Assembly (NCBI RefSeq): GCF_000283155.1
Contig: NW_004454210.1
Location: 1,483,527-1,547,526, forward strand
DNA from: Ceratotherium simum simum
Lineage: Eukaryota > Chordata > Mammalia > Perissodactyla > Rhinocerotidae
Length of the DNA stretch: 64,000 bases
Direction of reading: 5' to 3'
The position numbers were made by a program, and so were the translations under genes. This document shows positions 36,700 through 48,545 of the stretch, one piece after another; position 1 is the stretch's first letter; every line of letters begins with the position of its first letter. The notes under the pieces are model-generated. The model searched no databases and was not told the DNA's origin. It saw only the letters and a list, made by a program, of their open reading frames with translations.

Positions 36700-39600
36700 G
36701 ACATTCTTCCAAATGGAATCTAGGAGCACTGTAAATTCAGTCAATAAATACAATGAGCAGAAATGGGCCTAGGAGAAATCATAAGGGAAATTATTTAGAG
36801 GTCTACTTTCCAAAAACCTTGGCCAGCCAGCTGCTTACCCAATTCCTTTGGCCAACCTTACTGTCTACATAAAGAGACAGTAGCATGGTCAGTGAAATTC
36901 TTTAGTGCTACTGTTGAACAAGGTGATTCATCTACCCCACTCACTTACAAAGAGCCTATAGTCAGTTTCTTGGGAAACAGGCTTAAAACTGCAGAGGATG
37001 AAACCCATACCAGTTATCCATACTAATCAACCTAGTCCTTTATTCCAAAACATGAACAGACAGTCAAGAGTCATAAAATGTAGGAAAACCAATTACATCA
37101 AATAGAAGACAACAATAAACAAATAGAATAACTATTCTTTAGAAAATACAAATAATTCATGGACTAGTAGAAAAACTTGAAAGTAATAATTATTTCTGAT
37201 TTTAGGAATATAGGAGGCTATGTTATTCATGCCAACTCTTCAGCTGGAAACAACTAGAAATGCTGCTTTATGTGTATATATAAGATGTTCTTCAGGTCTC
37301 AAGTGCATAGTCAGGATATTAAGGAATTATCAGGCCAAATCAAAGGGAAATTGAGAGTCCAGAGAGGTAGGCTAAACACTTAAGCTGCCTTTGCCTTGAG
37401 GTCCCTTGTTAGTACAGACAATTTGAACATAGATTTTGACAGGCTCTTGGGCCTACCCAAGATGGAGAGCCTAATATGGTGCCCTCCTCACATTAAGTTG
37501 GAAAGGACTATTCCTTTCAGGTTAAGGGTTGAACCAGAAGTAAAAGAAAAAGCAGTGAAAATTCTTCCCTCAAAGAAATCGCCAGGTCCAGGAGGTTTTA
37601 TCTTCAATTCCTACCTTACATAAACACAGAAAAGAGGAAACACCAACTCATTTTATGAAGTGTGTGTAATTTTGATAATGAAACCAGGTGAGGATAGTAT
37701 AAGAACTCATAAACTCATAAATATAGATCAGGAATCCTAAGTAAATACTAGAAAACAGAATCCAGCAATTTATAAACAACATTAATATATTGAGTTTATA
37801 GTCACAAAAGCAAGCTTGCTAATATAAAGTTTAATATTACAAAGTCTATTAATGTAATTTAACACATTAATAGATTAAAAATTATATAATCATTTCAATA
37901 GGTACAGAAAAGCAAGTAATAAAACACACCGTAAATTTATGGTAGAATCTATTAGTAAGTTAGAAACATAAGAGAATTTCCTTAGACTGATAAAAGTGAT
38001 CCTCAAAAACCTATAACAAATATCATTTAATTACCATCACTGCTATTTTGTATTGTACTTGAAGTCATATCCAGTGTTGTAGGGCAGAAAAATAAATAAA
38101 CCTTTGATAAGAAGAAATAAAATTGCCCTTTTTGCAGATGATATATTTTTGTACATTGAAAATCCAAAGGAATTTACAGAAAAATTATTATAATCAATAG
38201 AAGAGGTTAGAAAGTTTCCTGGATACAAAATCCTTATACAAAATCAGTTGTCTTTCTATAAACCAGGAATAAAAGTTGAGATATTAAAATTTTTAAAAGA
38301 TAAAATTGACGCAATAGCAGAAATCAAATGTAGCAGAAATGTATTTAACAGAAGGTGTTCAAGACCTCTGTGGAGAAGATTCTAAAATGTTATTAAGAGA
38401 CTAAAATGAATTAAACAAGACCTAAAAAAAATTGAGAGATATACCATATTCATTGATTGGAAGAGCTATTGTAGATATCACTTCTCTCAAAATTCATCTA
38501 TAAATTTAATTTAGGGCCAGCCACAGTGGCCTAGTAGTTAACTTCAGTGCACTCTGCTTTGGCAGCCTGGGTTCAGCTCCTGGGTGCAGACCTACACCAC
38601 CTGTCTGTCAGTGGCCATGCTGTGGTGGTGGCTCACATACAAAAAGAGGAAGATTGGCAGCGGATGTTAGCTCAGGGCGACATTTCCTCAGCAAAAAAAA
38701 AAAAATTAATTCAGTGCCAATCAGAATCTCAATAGTTTTATTTTGGGGAGGATGAATACTTTGCAACCTGATTGTAATATTTTTAAGTCAGTACAAAGAC
38801 CAAGAACAGGTAAGAGACTCCTTAAGACTCAGAATAAGGTAGATGGCTTTCCTCTACCAGATATTGAGATTTAATTTAAAAATCATATTAATTTAAGACA
38901 CTCTTGTATTGTCATTGGGTAGATAATGAGAACAGAAAAAAGGGCTTCCAAACAGATCCTTGATGTTTATAAAAGAGATGACATTGCAGGTCAGTGGGTA
39001 GAGGACAGACTTTTCAATGAATAGTACTGGGACAGTTGACGCTCAGTATGGGGGAAATAATATACCAAAAAATGAGTTTCAGGTGGGTAACACATCAAAC
39101 TGTGAAAGGTTAAACTGTAAATCTTTTAGTAGATAATATAAGGGAATATCTTTGTGATTCAGGATATGGAAGGAGTTCCTAACTAAAATCTGAAAAGCAC
39201 TAACCATAAAGGAAAAGATACATATGTTAAACATTAAGCTACATTAAAACTGTAAGAAAAAAAACAAAAAACAAAAGATAATGGAAAAAATAAGCCACAT
39301 AGTAAGAAATGATATTTGCAACACATAAAATCAGCAAAGAACTAGCATAGAATATATAAAGAATTTCTACACATCATTACAATAAAGACAGACATCTCAA
39401 TAGAAAAAGTGATCAAAAGATTTAAACAGATACTTCACTAAAGAAGGAATCCACCTGGTTGAGAAACATGTGAAAGGTGCTCAACCTTAGTGTATCAGTG
39501 AAATGCAAATTAAAACCAAATGAGATAGTGTTATGCAAGAATTGACAATACAAATGTTGATAAAGATATGAAGCAATCAGAACTCTTATATACTAGTAAG

Positions 39601-41175
39601 GGAATGAGTCTAAATTGGTAAAACCCTTTGAAAAAGTTTGACATTATCATGTGAAATTGAAGATCCCCATGAACCACCAATTCTTTTCCTTAACTATATT
39701 CCCTCGAGAAACTTGCCCTAATGCACCATAATACATGTGCAAGAATATTCATTCCAGCGTTGTTGAATTTTCAAAATTAGAAAGGACTTAAATTTCCCTC
39801 AGTAATAAAATGAATAATCTGAGTTAAACTCATAACATGGAATGCTGTACAGCATGAGAATGACCAAACTATAGCTATATACAGTAGCATAGATGAATTT
39901 CACAAGTATAATGTTAAATGATAGAAGCAAAACAGAAAATGATACTTACAGTTTATTTCCATTTATGTGATGTTGAGAAAGAAAATAATGAGTAACTCTG
40001 AATATTTAGGTGGTTACAAAGCAATGAAATTAAAAGAATGAACTGACAAGCCACATACTGGGAGAAAATATTTGCAAAATGCAGATCTGATAAAGGACTG
40101 GTCTCGAAAAGACACAAAGAACTTTTAAAACTCAACAATATGCAAACAAACAACCCAATTTAAAAGTGAGCAAAAGTTCTGAACAGACACTTCACCAAAG
40201 AAGATATACAGATGGCAAGTAAGCATACAAAAAAAATCCCCACATCATACATCATCAGGGAATTGCAAATTAAAAAAACAATGAGATGCTGCTACACACC
40301 TATTAGAATGGCTAAAATCTAAAACACTGACAACACCAAATGCTGGAGGGAATGGAACAGGAACTCTTATTGCTGATGGGAATGGAAACTGATGCAGCTA
40401 GCTTAGGAGACAGTTTGGCAATTCTTACAAAACTAAATATAGTTTTATCATATGATCCAGCAGGTGTACTCTAGATATTTGTCCAAATGAGTAGAAAACT
40501 TATGTTAACACAAAATGTTAACATGCATGTTTCTAGCAGTTATTGGTAATTGCCAAAACTTGGAATCAACCAAGATGTCCTTCAGTAGGTGAATGGATAA
40601 ACAAACTTAGGTACATCCATATAATTGAATATTATTCAATGGTACAAAGAAATAAGGAATAAGCTTTCAATCCACAAAAAGACATGGAGGAAGCTTAAAT
40701 TCACGTTGCTAAGTAAAAGAAGCCAATCTGAGAAGGCTACATACTTTATGATTCCAACTGTATGACATTCTGGAAGAGGCAAAATTGTGGAGACAGTAAA
40801 AAGATCGGGTGTTACCAGGATTCGAGAGAGGGATGGAAGGATGAGTAAGTGGAGTGCTGGGGATTTTTAGGACAGTGAAATGATTCTCTATGATATTGTA
40901 ATGGCGGAATATATCATTATACATATGTTAAAGCCCATAGAATATACAACATAAAGAGTAAACCCTAATATAAACTATGGACTTTCGTTAATGATAATGT
41001 GTCAATATTGGGTCATCAGTTGTAACAAATGTACCACACTAATGCAAGATATTACAGTAGAGGGAACTGTGTATGAGTATATGTGTGAAGGAGTATATGG
41101 GAATTCTGTACTTGCTGCTCAGTTTATCTGTCAACTCAAAACCGCTCTAAAAAGTAAAGTCTATTAAGTTAAAAA
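36700..41175 (+). repeat. Nested sense L1 copies with one ERE insertion
   Basis: An old L1 runs from about 36700, with ORF2 landmarks TCGCCAGGTCCAGGAGGTTT and CCTTTTTGCAGATGATATAT (active-site FADD-like codons) and a 3' part to about 40030. A second, better-preserved L1 3' part follows (ACAAGCCACATACTGGGAGA, CACCAAAGAAGATATACAGA, GACATGGAGGAAGCTTAAAT) and ends with ATAAAGTCTATTAA-type sequence near 41170. Old L1 3' sequence appears to resume near 41580. Every frame is broken. Confidence 0.65.
38514..38705 (+). repeat. ERE-type SINE, sense
   Basis: GGGCCAGCCACAGTGGCCTA, GCAGCCTGGGTTCAGCTCC, GTGGCCATGCTGTGGTGG, GCGGATGTTAGCTCAGGGCG and an A13 tail. It is diverged at CpG positions (an older copy) and inserted inside the L1. 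Confidence 0.88.
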
Positions 41176-41264
41176 ATACAAAGAAACAAAAAAACTCAGG
41201 AAAGACATGGAAATGATTATCATAAAAGTCATGATATTATTTCCCTTAGTGGGAAGGAAAGGAG

Positions 41265-41573
41265 TTTTTTTTTTTTTTTTTTTTGTGAGGAAGATCAACC
41301 CTGAGCTAACATCCATGCCAATCTTCCTCTTTTTGCTGAAGAAGACCGGCTCTGAGCTAACGTCTATTGCCAATCCTCCTCCTTTTTTTTTTCCCCCCCA
41401 AACCCCCAGTAGATAGTTGTACATTATAGTTGCACATCCTTCTAATTGCTGTATGTGGGATGCGGCCTCAACATGGCCGGAGAAGCGGTGCGTGGGTGTG
41501 CGCCCAGGATCCGAACCCAGGCCGCCAGTAGCGGAGTGCGCTCACTTAACCACTAAGCCACCAGGCCGGCCCT
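41265..41573 (-). repeat. Long ERE-type SINE carrying both tail modules
   Basis: An antisense copy of about 309 bp. From its 3' tail it has GTGAGGAAGATCAACCCTGA and GCTAACGTCTATTGCCAATC (the GTTAGCTCAGGG module), then CCCAGTAGATAGTTGTACAT and GTTGCACATCCTTCTAATTG (the CTACTGGGG module), then the tRNA-like head complement ending AGGCCGGCCC. Other copies in the window carry one module or the other. Confidence 0.9.
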
Positions 41574-41689
41574 GAAAAGGAGTTGTGATTAGAGCATCTG
41601 GGAGCTTCTGGCATGCTGGTGCTGTTCAGTTTTGCTTGCCTGGTAAAATAGTACATATAGGTTTATTCTTTTTTTTCTTTATGTATACG

Positions 41690-42970
41690 GTACTCACAAT
41701 TTAAAAAAGTGTAGGAAAGAGGAAAAGGAAGCAAGCAAGCCAAAGAAGGGCAGAAATCAAAGATAAAATTGCTTTCTTGGAAATCTATGATAGAGGTTTA
41801 ATTCAAATAGAATAGAGAAATTTAATTTACAGATTAAATAGATAAAATTGGCTATTTTTGTGGTCAAGAAGATAAAGTCAAATATATATCCCAAAATATG
41901 AAGCAAAGACACAAAGAGATGGAAAATATGAAAGGAAAGTTAAGAAATATGGATAATTGATTTTGGTTGTATCTAATAGAAAGATAGGATAATCACAAAG
42001 GAGAGACTTTAATAATTAAAGAAATAAAAGATGGAAATTTCCCTGCAATGAAGAAAGACCGGATTCTTAAAATTGAAAGGCTGCATTGAATCAAGCAGGG
42101 TAAATTGATGGGAGACAATTTTCTCACATCTGAAATTTTGTATTTTAGTTTGAGGGCAAAAGAAAGGCATTTTCAAACATATAGGGATTCAAAGTTTAGT
42201 CTTTACCCATCCTGTATTATTAGGTTCTACAAAAAATGAAAAAGAAATCCAAAATATATGATGGGGTAGGATTAAATAAATTGCGTGCAGAAAAATGAGC
42301 AAAACTCACAGATATATCTAAATAACCGGTTATTTGATTATTTGTAAAGTTTAATGCTATTAAGAATTCGTACAAAAGGAGAGATTTAATGTTTAAAAAG
42401 TTTTTTTGATGAAAACTCTAGAGTATTTCAAGTAATCAGTGAGCAGAAAGTATATAACTTATTAATAACTACTGTACCTTAATTAAAAGAACTCATTTGG
42501 TGAAAAACATGAAAGGAAGTAAAAAGGAAAGAAGAAATTATTGGAAAGGGAAACTTAAAATGACATGGCTGGAATAGGTCCAAATATGTCATAATCACAG
42601 GAAATGTTATAGAGTAAGAAAGTTTTATAGTCTGATTACTAAGAGATACTCATACATTAATTAAGGTGACCTAAAAAGATTAAAATTAAAGAGGAGTAGA
42701 AAGGCGGTATTCTCCAAGGCAAATAGAATTGAAGTTGAAGACTATTAAATGGGAGAAGAGAGGAACATTTTGTAGTGATATTAGTTTTAACCTACCCAAA
42801 AGGCAATAGCCTTTTTACAGGGGACAACAAGCATCAATATGTATAAAACAAAACTAAACATGTTAGTAAGAAGAGAAACTGATGAACCACACCATCGTGG
42901 GAGAATTCAGCACACCTCTTTCAGGAATTGAGAGATCAAGCAGAAAGCAAATAACAAAACTATAATTAAG
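41690..42970 (+). repeat. Probable old L1 5'/ORF1 region, sense
   Basis: Weak resemblance to old L1 ORF1-region sequence (AAGACACAAAGAGATGGAAA, ATGAAGAAAGACCGGATTC, GGCATTTTCAAACATATAGG). Strongly diverged, with no open frame. Confidence 0.35.
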
Positions 42971-43004
42971 AGGATTTGAATATCAAAGTCACTGAACTTT
43001 CTTC

Positions 43005-43600
43005 ATAGTGACATATACATCTTTTGTATGCTGCCTACGGAAGCTACCTTCCATGTCATTTCAGTTTTCCAATTTGTTGATAAGAGCTTGTACATGGACT
43101 TCATTTGTGATTTCTATTTTCCTCTGTGTTTATGTTTATTTTCTCTTGTATTCCTTGTATTGTTTAGTTTTGTTTTCTCTTTCTTGTTTAATCAGACTTG
43201 CCTAAGATTTGTCTACTTTACTGATTTTATTTTTAACTTGAGCTGTTAGTTTAATTGATCAAATCTTTCATGTGTTCTCTATGTTACTAATTTCTGCTTT
43301 TAATTTTATCACTTTTGTTTTCTCACTTATTTATGGTTTATTTTGGCTTTTTTGGCCTAGCTTCATGAGTTGAGTGGTTAGTTTATTTTCTGTCTTTTGT
43401 GTTTTCTAATGTTTGCATATAAAGATATAAATTTATTTTGAATATGGTTCCATTTCATAGGTTTTGGTATGAAGTGTTTCATTGTTCATTTAAAAATAAT
43501 CTGCAATGTCAATTTTGATTTCTTCTTTAACTGAAGAGTTGTTTAGTAGTGTGTTTTAAAATTTCCAAGTGTTAAAAATGTAGATCATTGCTTATTGGAG
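43005..43600 (-). repeat. L1 fragment, antisense
   Basis: T-rich antisense ORF2-like pattern: TTTGTTGATAAGAGCTTGTA, AGACTTGCCTAAGATTTGTC, AGTTTAATTGATCAAATCTT, GAGTTGTTTAGTAGTGTGTT and AATTTCCAAGTGTT. It ends about 170 bp before exon 43774. Confidence 0.55.
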
Positions 43601-43773
43601 TCTCTACTCAGCTCTTCCCTGGCTGAATCTGGTGTTACCTTAAACCAGGAAAGAATTGGACCCTTTCTAGGGCATCTTCAACAGGTGAAGCATTAAACAA
43701 TTAAATAAATCAAAATTTAGTTTTATTTTTAATAATAAAGGTCCTTTTCCTCTTTGTCTTTTGTTTCCTTTAG

Positions 43774-43845
43774 TCTTATTGCTCTGATCCAAACCTCGTG
43801 TTAGATTTGAAGAACCTCATTGTGCTTTTTGCTGACACACTTCAG
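43774..43845 (+). CDS. EXOC6B: EXOC6B internal exon 4 of 8 seen
   Basis: This 72-nt exon encodes 24 codons, SYCSDPNLVLDLKNLIV followed by LFADTLQ. The acceptor is a long pyrimidine tract ending TTTCCTTTAG, and the donor is CAG|GTTTGT at 43846, somewhat weaker than the others because position +3 is T. It enters and leaves in phase 0, so skipping it would keep the frame. It follows a 13.2-kb repeat-filled intron and is followed by a 946-bp intron holding an ERE SINE. Confidence 0.94.
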
Positions 43846-44460
43846 GTTTGTGACTTCTGTTTACATACGTAGATATCTAGATTAATATTTATTCAGCTCT
43901 CTGTCTTTTCGTTGTCTACCTAAGCTTGAATAAGTACCTCTAAGTTTTTAGTTGTGTTTCTTCTTTTCCTACAGCTAGATCTTTTTATCTCTTTATAGCA
44001 TTTCCTGGTCATCACCTTGACCAATTATGTACTCATAAGTAGTTCCCATCCCATTTTTTATCTCAGAGCAAATCAATTAATTGAACCACTCACTACCTTA
44101 GTTTTTCAAAAGGTCCTTAATTCAGGTATGGTGCCTGAGTGATTTTGGAGATTCTTAGCTACCATCTTGAATAATGATTATTGATTTGAACCACATGTTA
44201 TATCCAATAGAACAGCATTAGAAGTGAGATTGGTAGCATTTTCAATTTCTTTTCCTACTCCTGAAGGTTGCTGAGAGTTACAGGAGGGGTTGTAGGGAGA
44301 ACTTAGCCGACAAGTATATATTCATTTTAATTTTCATCTTTTAATTTTTTTCTGGCTGGCTTAGATATTTTGGTATGTATCTTTTAATTTTTGAGAGAAA
44401 CACACTAGACATTAGATGGAAATGAAAGATTCTCCTATCATGATTTCATTTATAAGGCAG

Positions 44461-44674
44461 TCTTTTTTTTTTTATAATTTTATTTATTTATTTTTCCCCC
44501 AAAGCCCCGGTAGATAGTTGTATGTCATAGTTGCACATCCTTCCAGTTGCTGTACGTGGGACACGGCCCCAGCACGGCCAGAGAAGCGGTGCGTCGGTGC
44601 GCGCCCGGGATCCAAACCCGGGCCGCCAGCAGTGGAGCGCGCGCACCCAACCGCTAAGCCACGGGGCCAGCCCC
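44461..44674 (-). repeat. Young ERE-type SINE, antisense, close to exon 5
   Basis: T-rich tail, CCCCGGTAGATAGTTGTATG, GTTGCACATCCTTCCAGTTG, GCGCGCCCGGGATCCAAACC and GCTAAGCCACGGGGCCAGCC. Duplication ATGATTTCATTTA at 44440-44452 and 44675-44687. It ends 117 bp upstream of the EXOC6B exon at 44792. Confidence 0.94.
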
Positions 44675-44791
44675 ATGATTTCATTTAAATTCTTGGCCAA
44701 AGAACAAAAATATCTTTCAGTGCCTAATCTCTCTCATGTTGCTAAAAAAGGTCATCTTATAAAATGAAGCCGTTTTCTTATTGTGTTTCAG

Positions 44792-44889
44792 GTGTATGGT
44801 TTTCCTGTAAATCAGCTTTTTGACATGCTGTTAGAAATCAGAGATCAATATAGTGAAACTCTGCTGAAGAAGTGGGGAGGTATTTTCAG
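44792..44889 (+). CDS. EXOC6B: EXOC6B internal exon 5 of 8 seen
   Basis: This 98-nt exon encodes VYGFPVNQLFDMLLEIRDQ, then YSETLLKKWGGIF and two bases of a split arginine codon. The acceptor is TTGTGTTTCAG and the donor AG|GTGAGA at 44890. LFDMLLEIRDQYSETLLKKW is a signature block of the family. One residue is unusual: codon 44876-44878 is GGA (Gly), where I recall Ala in vertebrate Sec15 (KKWAG). An antisense ERE SINE ends 117 bp upstream and a GT microsatellite starts 20 bp after the donor. Confidence 0.95.
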
Positions 44890-44907
44890 GTGAGAAATTA
44901 TCTATAG

Positions 44908-44909
<2 letters not shown>

Positions 44910-44938
<29 letters not shown>
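44910..44938. repeat. (GT)n microsatellite
   Basis: A pure GT run of about 14 units, starting 20 bp after the exon 5 donor site, followed by a mixed GCATGTGCATTTGTGCACAC stretch. Confidence 0.98.
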
Positions 44939-44939
<1 letters not shown>

Positions 44940-46373
44940 ATGTGCATTTGTGCACACATGTATGTTTAGACCTAAGGTTTTTCAGATGTTATAAGCAACA
45001 AGTATATGCGGCCTATATTTTCTAGCTGTGATCCAGGTTATGATTCAGGATTCAAGTAGATTGTAGTGATGTCCCAAATAAAGTTCTCAAGATATCCAGT
45101 CTCAGTGTATTAGTGTCTACTAAGTGGGGAGTCCCCAAACTCCATTTTGGTTTTTTTGATCCTTTCAATAAGTGTTAAATACCTTGGTTCAGACCATCCA
45201 GATCATCTTAGGTATTCTTATTATAAATACATAGGTTTTTGAGGATCATGCCTATTCTACTGCTCACTTATAAGGTAGTGGCTTTTGAGCCCTTTTGAAT
45301 AATTTAGGCTTTTCTGGAACCTTTTTTGAACACTTATTCATGTGATTCCTATTCTTCTTTCTTCTCCTCACACAAAGAAGGGGCCTATTACAATCCAACG
45401 TTTAAAGCATATCATTTAAATTGTTTTTGCAACATACATACAATAATAAGAAAGCTATTCCGTTATACCTCCCACTCATAATGTCTCCTTGTGCTGTTTT
45501 CCTGGCATACAACCCATGTCAACTCACTTGAGTTTCTTCTCCTTTTGAACCCTTTACTGCTTTGCTTAAAGTGATCTTCTTGCTTACCGCAAGACCCATT
45601 CCCCGGATCAACTTACCCTGTTTTCAGATTTTACAGCTTTGAGATCTTACCTTGTTCCTTTAATCTGACTCTTCACAGTTTATGAACCTATCTCTGATCA
45701 TCACTTAGCTAACTGATTTTTTTATTAATATAAACATTTGTATTTCTAAAAACCGGATTTATCTAATGGTACAATTTAGGGGAGGATTATCTCTATAGGA
45801 ATCTTAAAAGTTAATAATGTGATATATCCATGGTCTTAAAAGCTTCTCATCTGATACCTTCAGTAAGTTTCTGTTTTGATTTTAGTAGTATAGTTTCTGC
45901 TTTTAGAGATCCCTCAGTTTAGTTAAGGAGCAAGCACCTATGAATGAAAAAAATTCATGGTTAATGCACAGCAGTAGATGAAGGAAATGAAGATAATTTG
46001 GATTATTATAGAAGTAGTTTTCCTCATTTGCCCATTTTTAAGGTTAGAATAGAAGATCTAGTACAGGATTAAAGAGCATAATCAAATATATCTTATTTTA
46101 AAAAACACGCAAAAAAACCTCTTTGCTTTTTCCGGAGCACGCATTCTTTTGTTGTTTACTTCTCACTTGCCTTAAGGCTTCAACATGTTGGCTTAAAATT
46201 TTCTGTCTCATTTGTAAATCTCAAATACTATGAAATCATGTTTATAATTATGTTCCATTTGTTTCAGAGTGTATTTTTCTTTCTGTCTTCTTTTAAAGAT
46301 GCTCTTACCTGAAAGCAAATAGCTGTATTGTAGAAGAAATAGAATAGGGACTGAGGAACGTTCATTTTGGGTT

Positions 46374-46376
<3 letters not shown>
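44939..46376. other. Intronic sequence, nothing recognised
   Basis: Unique-looking intron between the GT and AT microsatellites. No repeat family or exon was recognised. Confidence 0.5.

Positions 46377-46409
<33 letters not shown>
46377..46409. repeat. (AT)n microsatellite
   Basis: An alternating AT run of about 16 units, ending roughly 100 bp upstream of the exon at 46509. Confidence 0.98.
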
Positions 46410-46410
<1 letters not shown>

Positions 46411-46508
46411 CCATTAGAGTTCACCTGAAAATTAGTTGTGATCACTACAATGATTAACCCACCCTTCTTTTCTTCCCTCTTTTCTTCCCTCCCTTATTTT
46501 CTTTATAG

Positions 46509-46614
46509 AAACATACTTGATTCTGACAACTATAGTCCTATACCAGTAACAACTGAAGAGATGTATAAAAAGGTGGTAGGACAATTCCCATTCCAAGATA
46601 TAGAGCTGGAAAAG
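46509..46614 (+). CDS. EXOC6B: EXOC6B internal exon 6 of 8 seen
   Basis: This 106-nt exon completes the split arginine and encodes NILDSDNYSPIPVTTEEMYK and then KVVGQFPFQDIELEK. The acceptor is TTCTTTATAG and the donor AAG|GTAAGG, close to consensus. It ends in phase 0. DNYSPIP and FPFQD are conserved across Sec15 proteins; ILDSDNY is the EXOC6B form, versus IFEEDNY in EXOC6 from memory. An (AT)n microsatellite ends about 100 bp upstream. Confidence 0.95.
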
Positions 46615-46869
46615 GTAAGGAATACTTTAAATAAACTTCTTTGTTTGATTTGGCATCCTATAAAAGCTTTCATTGTATCAGTCTCATTAAAAGCATTGCC
46701 TCCAACTCCATGAGTTAGAATTCTAGAAGACCTTCAAAGGATGTTTTTTGGGCCCAGAAGAACAGAAGTTCTTGTTTTGGGAATCAGTAGATGGCTTTGG
46801 GGTCCGTCTTACCTCTAAGTGTTTGGGGGATTGCTGGGAGCATTCCAGTTTGGTTTACGCTTTGAAATA

Positions 46870-47310
46870 AGTGCTTTTCTTATACTCTTAGAACATTTTA
46901 TCCCCAAAACATACAGTATAATTTACCCTGTGTCCTATATAGTTTTATTGGTTTTGACAACGCATTGAGTCATGTGTCTGCCACCACAATAATGATACAG
47001 AACAGTTCCATCATCCACCAAAAGTCCCTCATGCTGCTCCTTTTTAATCAGTCCTCCTCCCTACCCCCTAGCCTTTGGCTACCACCAGTCTGGTTGCTAT
47101 CCGTCTACTTTCCCCTTTTCCAGAATGCCATATAAATGGAATCATACAGTATATAATCTTTTGAGACTGGCTTCTTTCACTCTGCATAATGCTTTTGAGT
47201 TTCATCCTAGTCATTGCATGTATCAATAGTTCATTTCTTTTTATTGTTGAATATGTACCGCAGTTTAATCTCTTCATTTGTTGAAGGACATTTGAATTAT
47301 TGTTTATTTA
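46870..47310 (-). repeat. Old L1 fragment, antisense
   Basis: TTGACAACGCATTGAGTCAT, GCCACCACAATAATGATACA, GAACAGTTCCATCATCCACC, AAATGGAATCATACAGTATA and GAGACTGGCTTCTTTCACTC: antisense old L1 3' region, in the intron between exons 6 and 7. Confidence 0.65.
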
Positions 47311-47488
47311 AATTTATAACTTATTCTTTTGTATCAGGAGACTTTTGGAGATATTTTCTTAAATTTGAGGCGGTTAAGCAGACAGTTTAGAATGTGGAAG
47401 AAAATTCCATTTGCATTTTAATTAATTTATAAGTATCTTCAATGTATGTTGGTTTGTGACTTGCTTTCATTAATTCTTGGTTTTACAG

Positions 47489-47598
47489 CAACCATTTCCA
47501 AAAAAGTTTCCTTTCTCTGAATTTGTGCCAAAAGTTTACAACCAAATTAAAGAATTTATCTACGCCTGTCTGAAGTTTTCAGAAGATCTTCATCTAAG
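47489..47598 (+). CDS. EXOC6B: EXOC6B internal exon 7 of 8 seen
   Basis: This 110-nt exon encodes QPFPKKFPFSEFVPKVYNQ and then IKEFIYACLKFSEDLHL, plus two bases of a split serine codon. The acceptor is TTGGTTTTACAG and the donor AG|GTATAG at 47599. The FPKKFP and KEFIYA..KFSE blocks are diagnostic of the Sec15 family. The frame continues into the exon at 58935 across an 11.3-kb intron that holds two long antisense L1 copies and one assembly gap. Confidence 0.95.
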
Positions 47599-48029
47599 GT
47601 ATAGTATGAAATAGTGGAAATGTAACAAATACTGAGACTGTGACTCTGTATATAGAAAAACTCTGAAAACTTTTCAATATTCCCTTCAGATCTGATTTTG
47701 AAAGTCTTGATATTAGCCCTTCACAGCATGGCACTGCTGTATTTATATAGTCATGGTGAAGGGAAAGGTGGGAACTTTTGCATAATTTGTTTTTGTTTAT
47801 ATTACTTATTTTATTCGCTATTTTCTTTACATATTTGTGTTTCAACACTTTCTATTAGTGAGAGTTCATTAGAAAAGAGTAGTATAGCATACTAGTTTTT
47901 ACATTCTACTTGATGAAATTTTAAGGCCAGTTAGGGGAGTAGCAGGTAAAATCCCTTGGAAATACTCTTCTTTCCAAATATTCTCTGGACTTGTTAAAGG
48001 TACCCATATCTCCTTTAAGTTTAATTATT

Positions 48030-48545
48030 TAGCTAACATATATTGAGCCTATTTATATACCACATACATCCCGATTACTGGGAATGCAGAAGTAAAAGAC
48101 ACAGTTCTTTGCCCTCAGATGTTGTTAGTATCTACTAAGGATAATAGACATAAAAATAAACAGTTAAAATATACCATGGTGAGTGTTGTAATATGTATAG
48201 TGTACTTTCAAAACAGCTAGAAGAACACTTAATTCATCTTAAAGAATTTAGGGGAGAATAGTCATCAGGATTGGCTTTCTAAAAGAACCTCTTCTTCTCA
48301 GTGAATATCACCATTCACCTAAACTAGAAATCAGAGAATCATTTTCAGCACCTTATTTTCTATTAATAACTATTTTTCTTAAAAACAAAGTTTCAGGCAT
48401 TGGTGAAAATTCTTATAAACACCTTACAAATATGTTATAACGTCTGTAAAATTCAAAATAGTACTCACCTATGAGTTAGTAGGAAGTATACTTTATTTTT
48501 ACAGTGGAGGAAAGTGAGGCAGAGAGAGGTTAACATACTGTTAGG
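48030..48545 (-). repeat. L2 and MIR fragments, antisense
   Basis: 48030-48215 has the L2 antisense 3' end (TAGCTAACATATATTGAGCC, ACTGGGAATGCAGAAGTAAA). 48380-48545 has the MIR-like TACAGTGGAGGAAAGTGAGG, CAGAGAGAGGTTAAC. Both are diverged. Confidence 0.5.
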
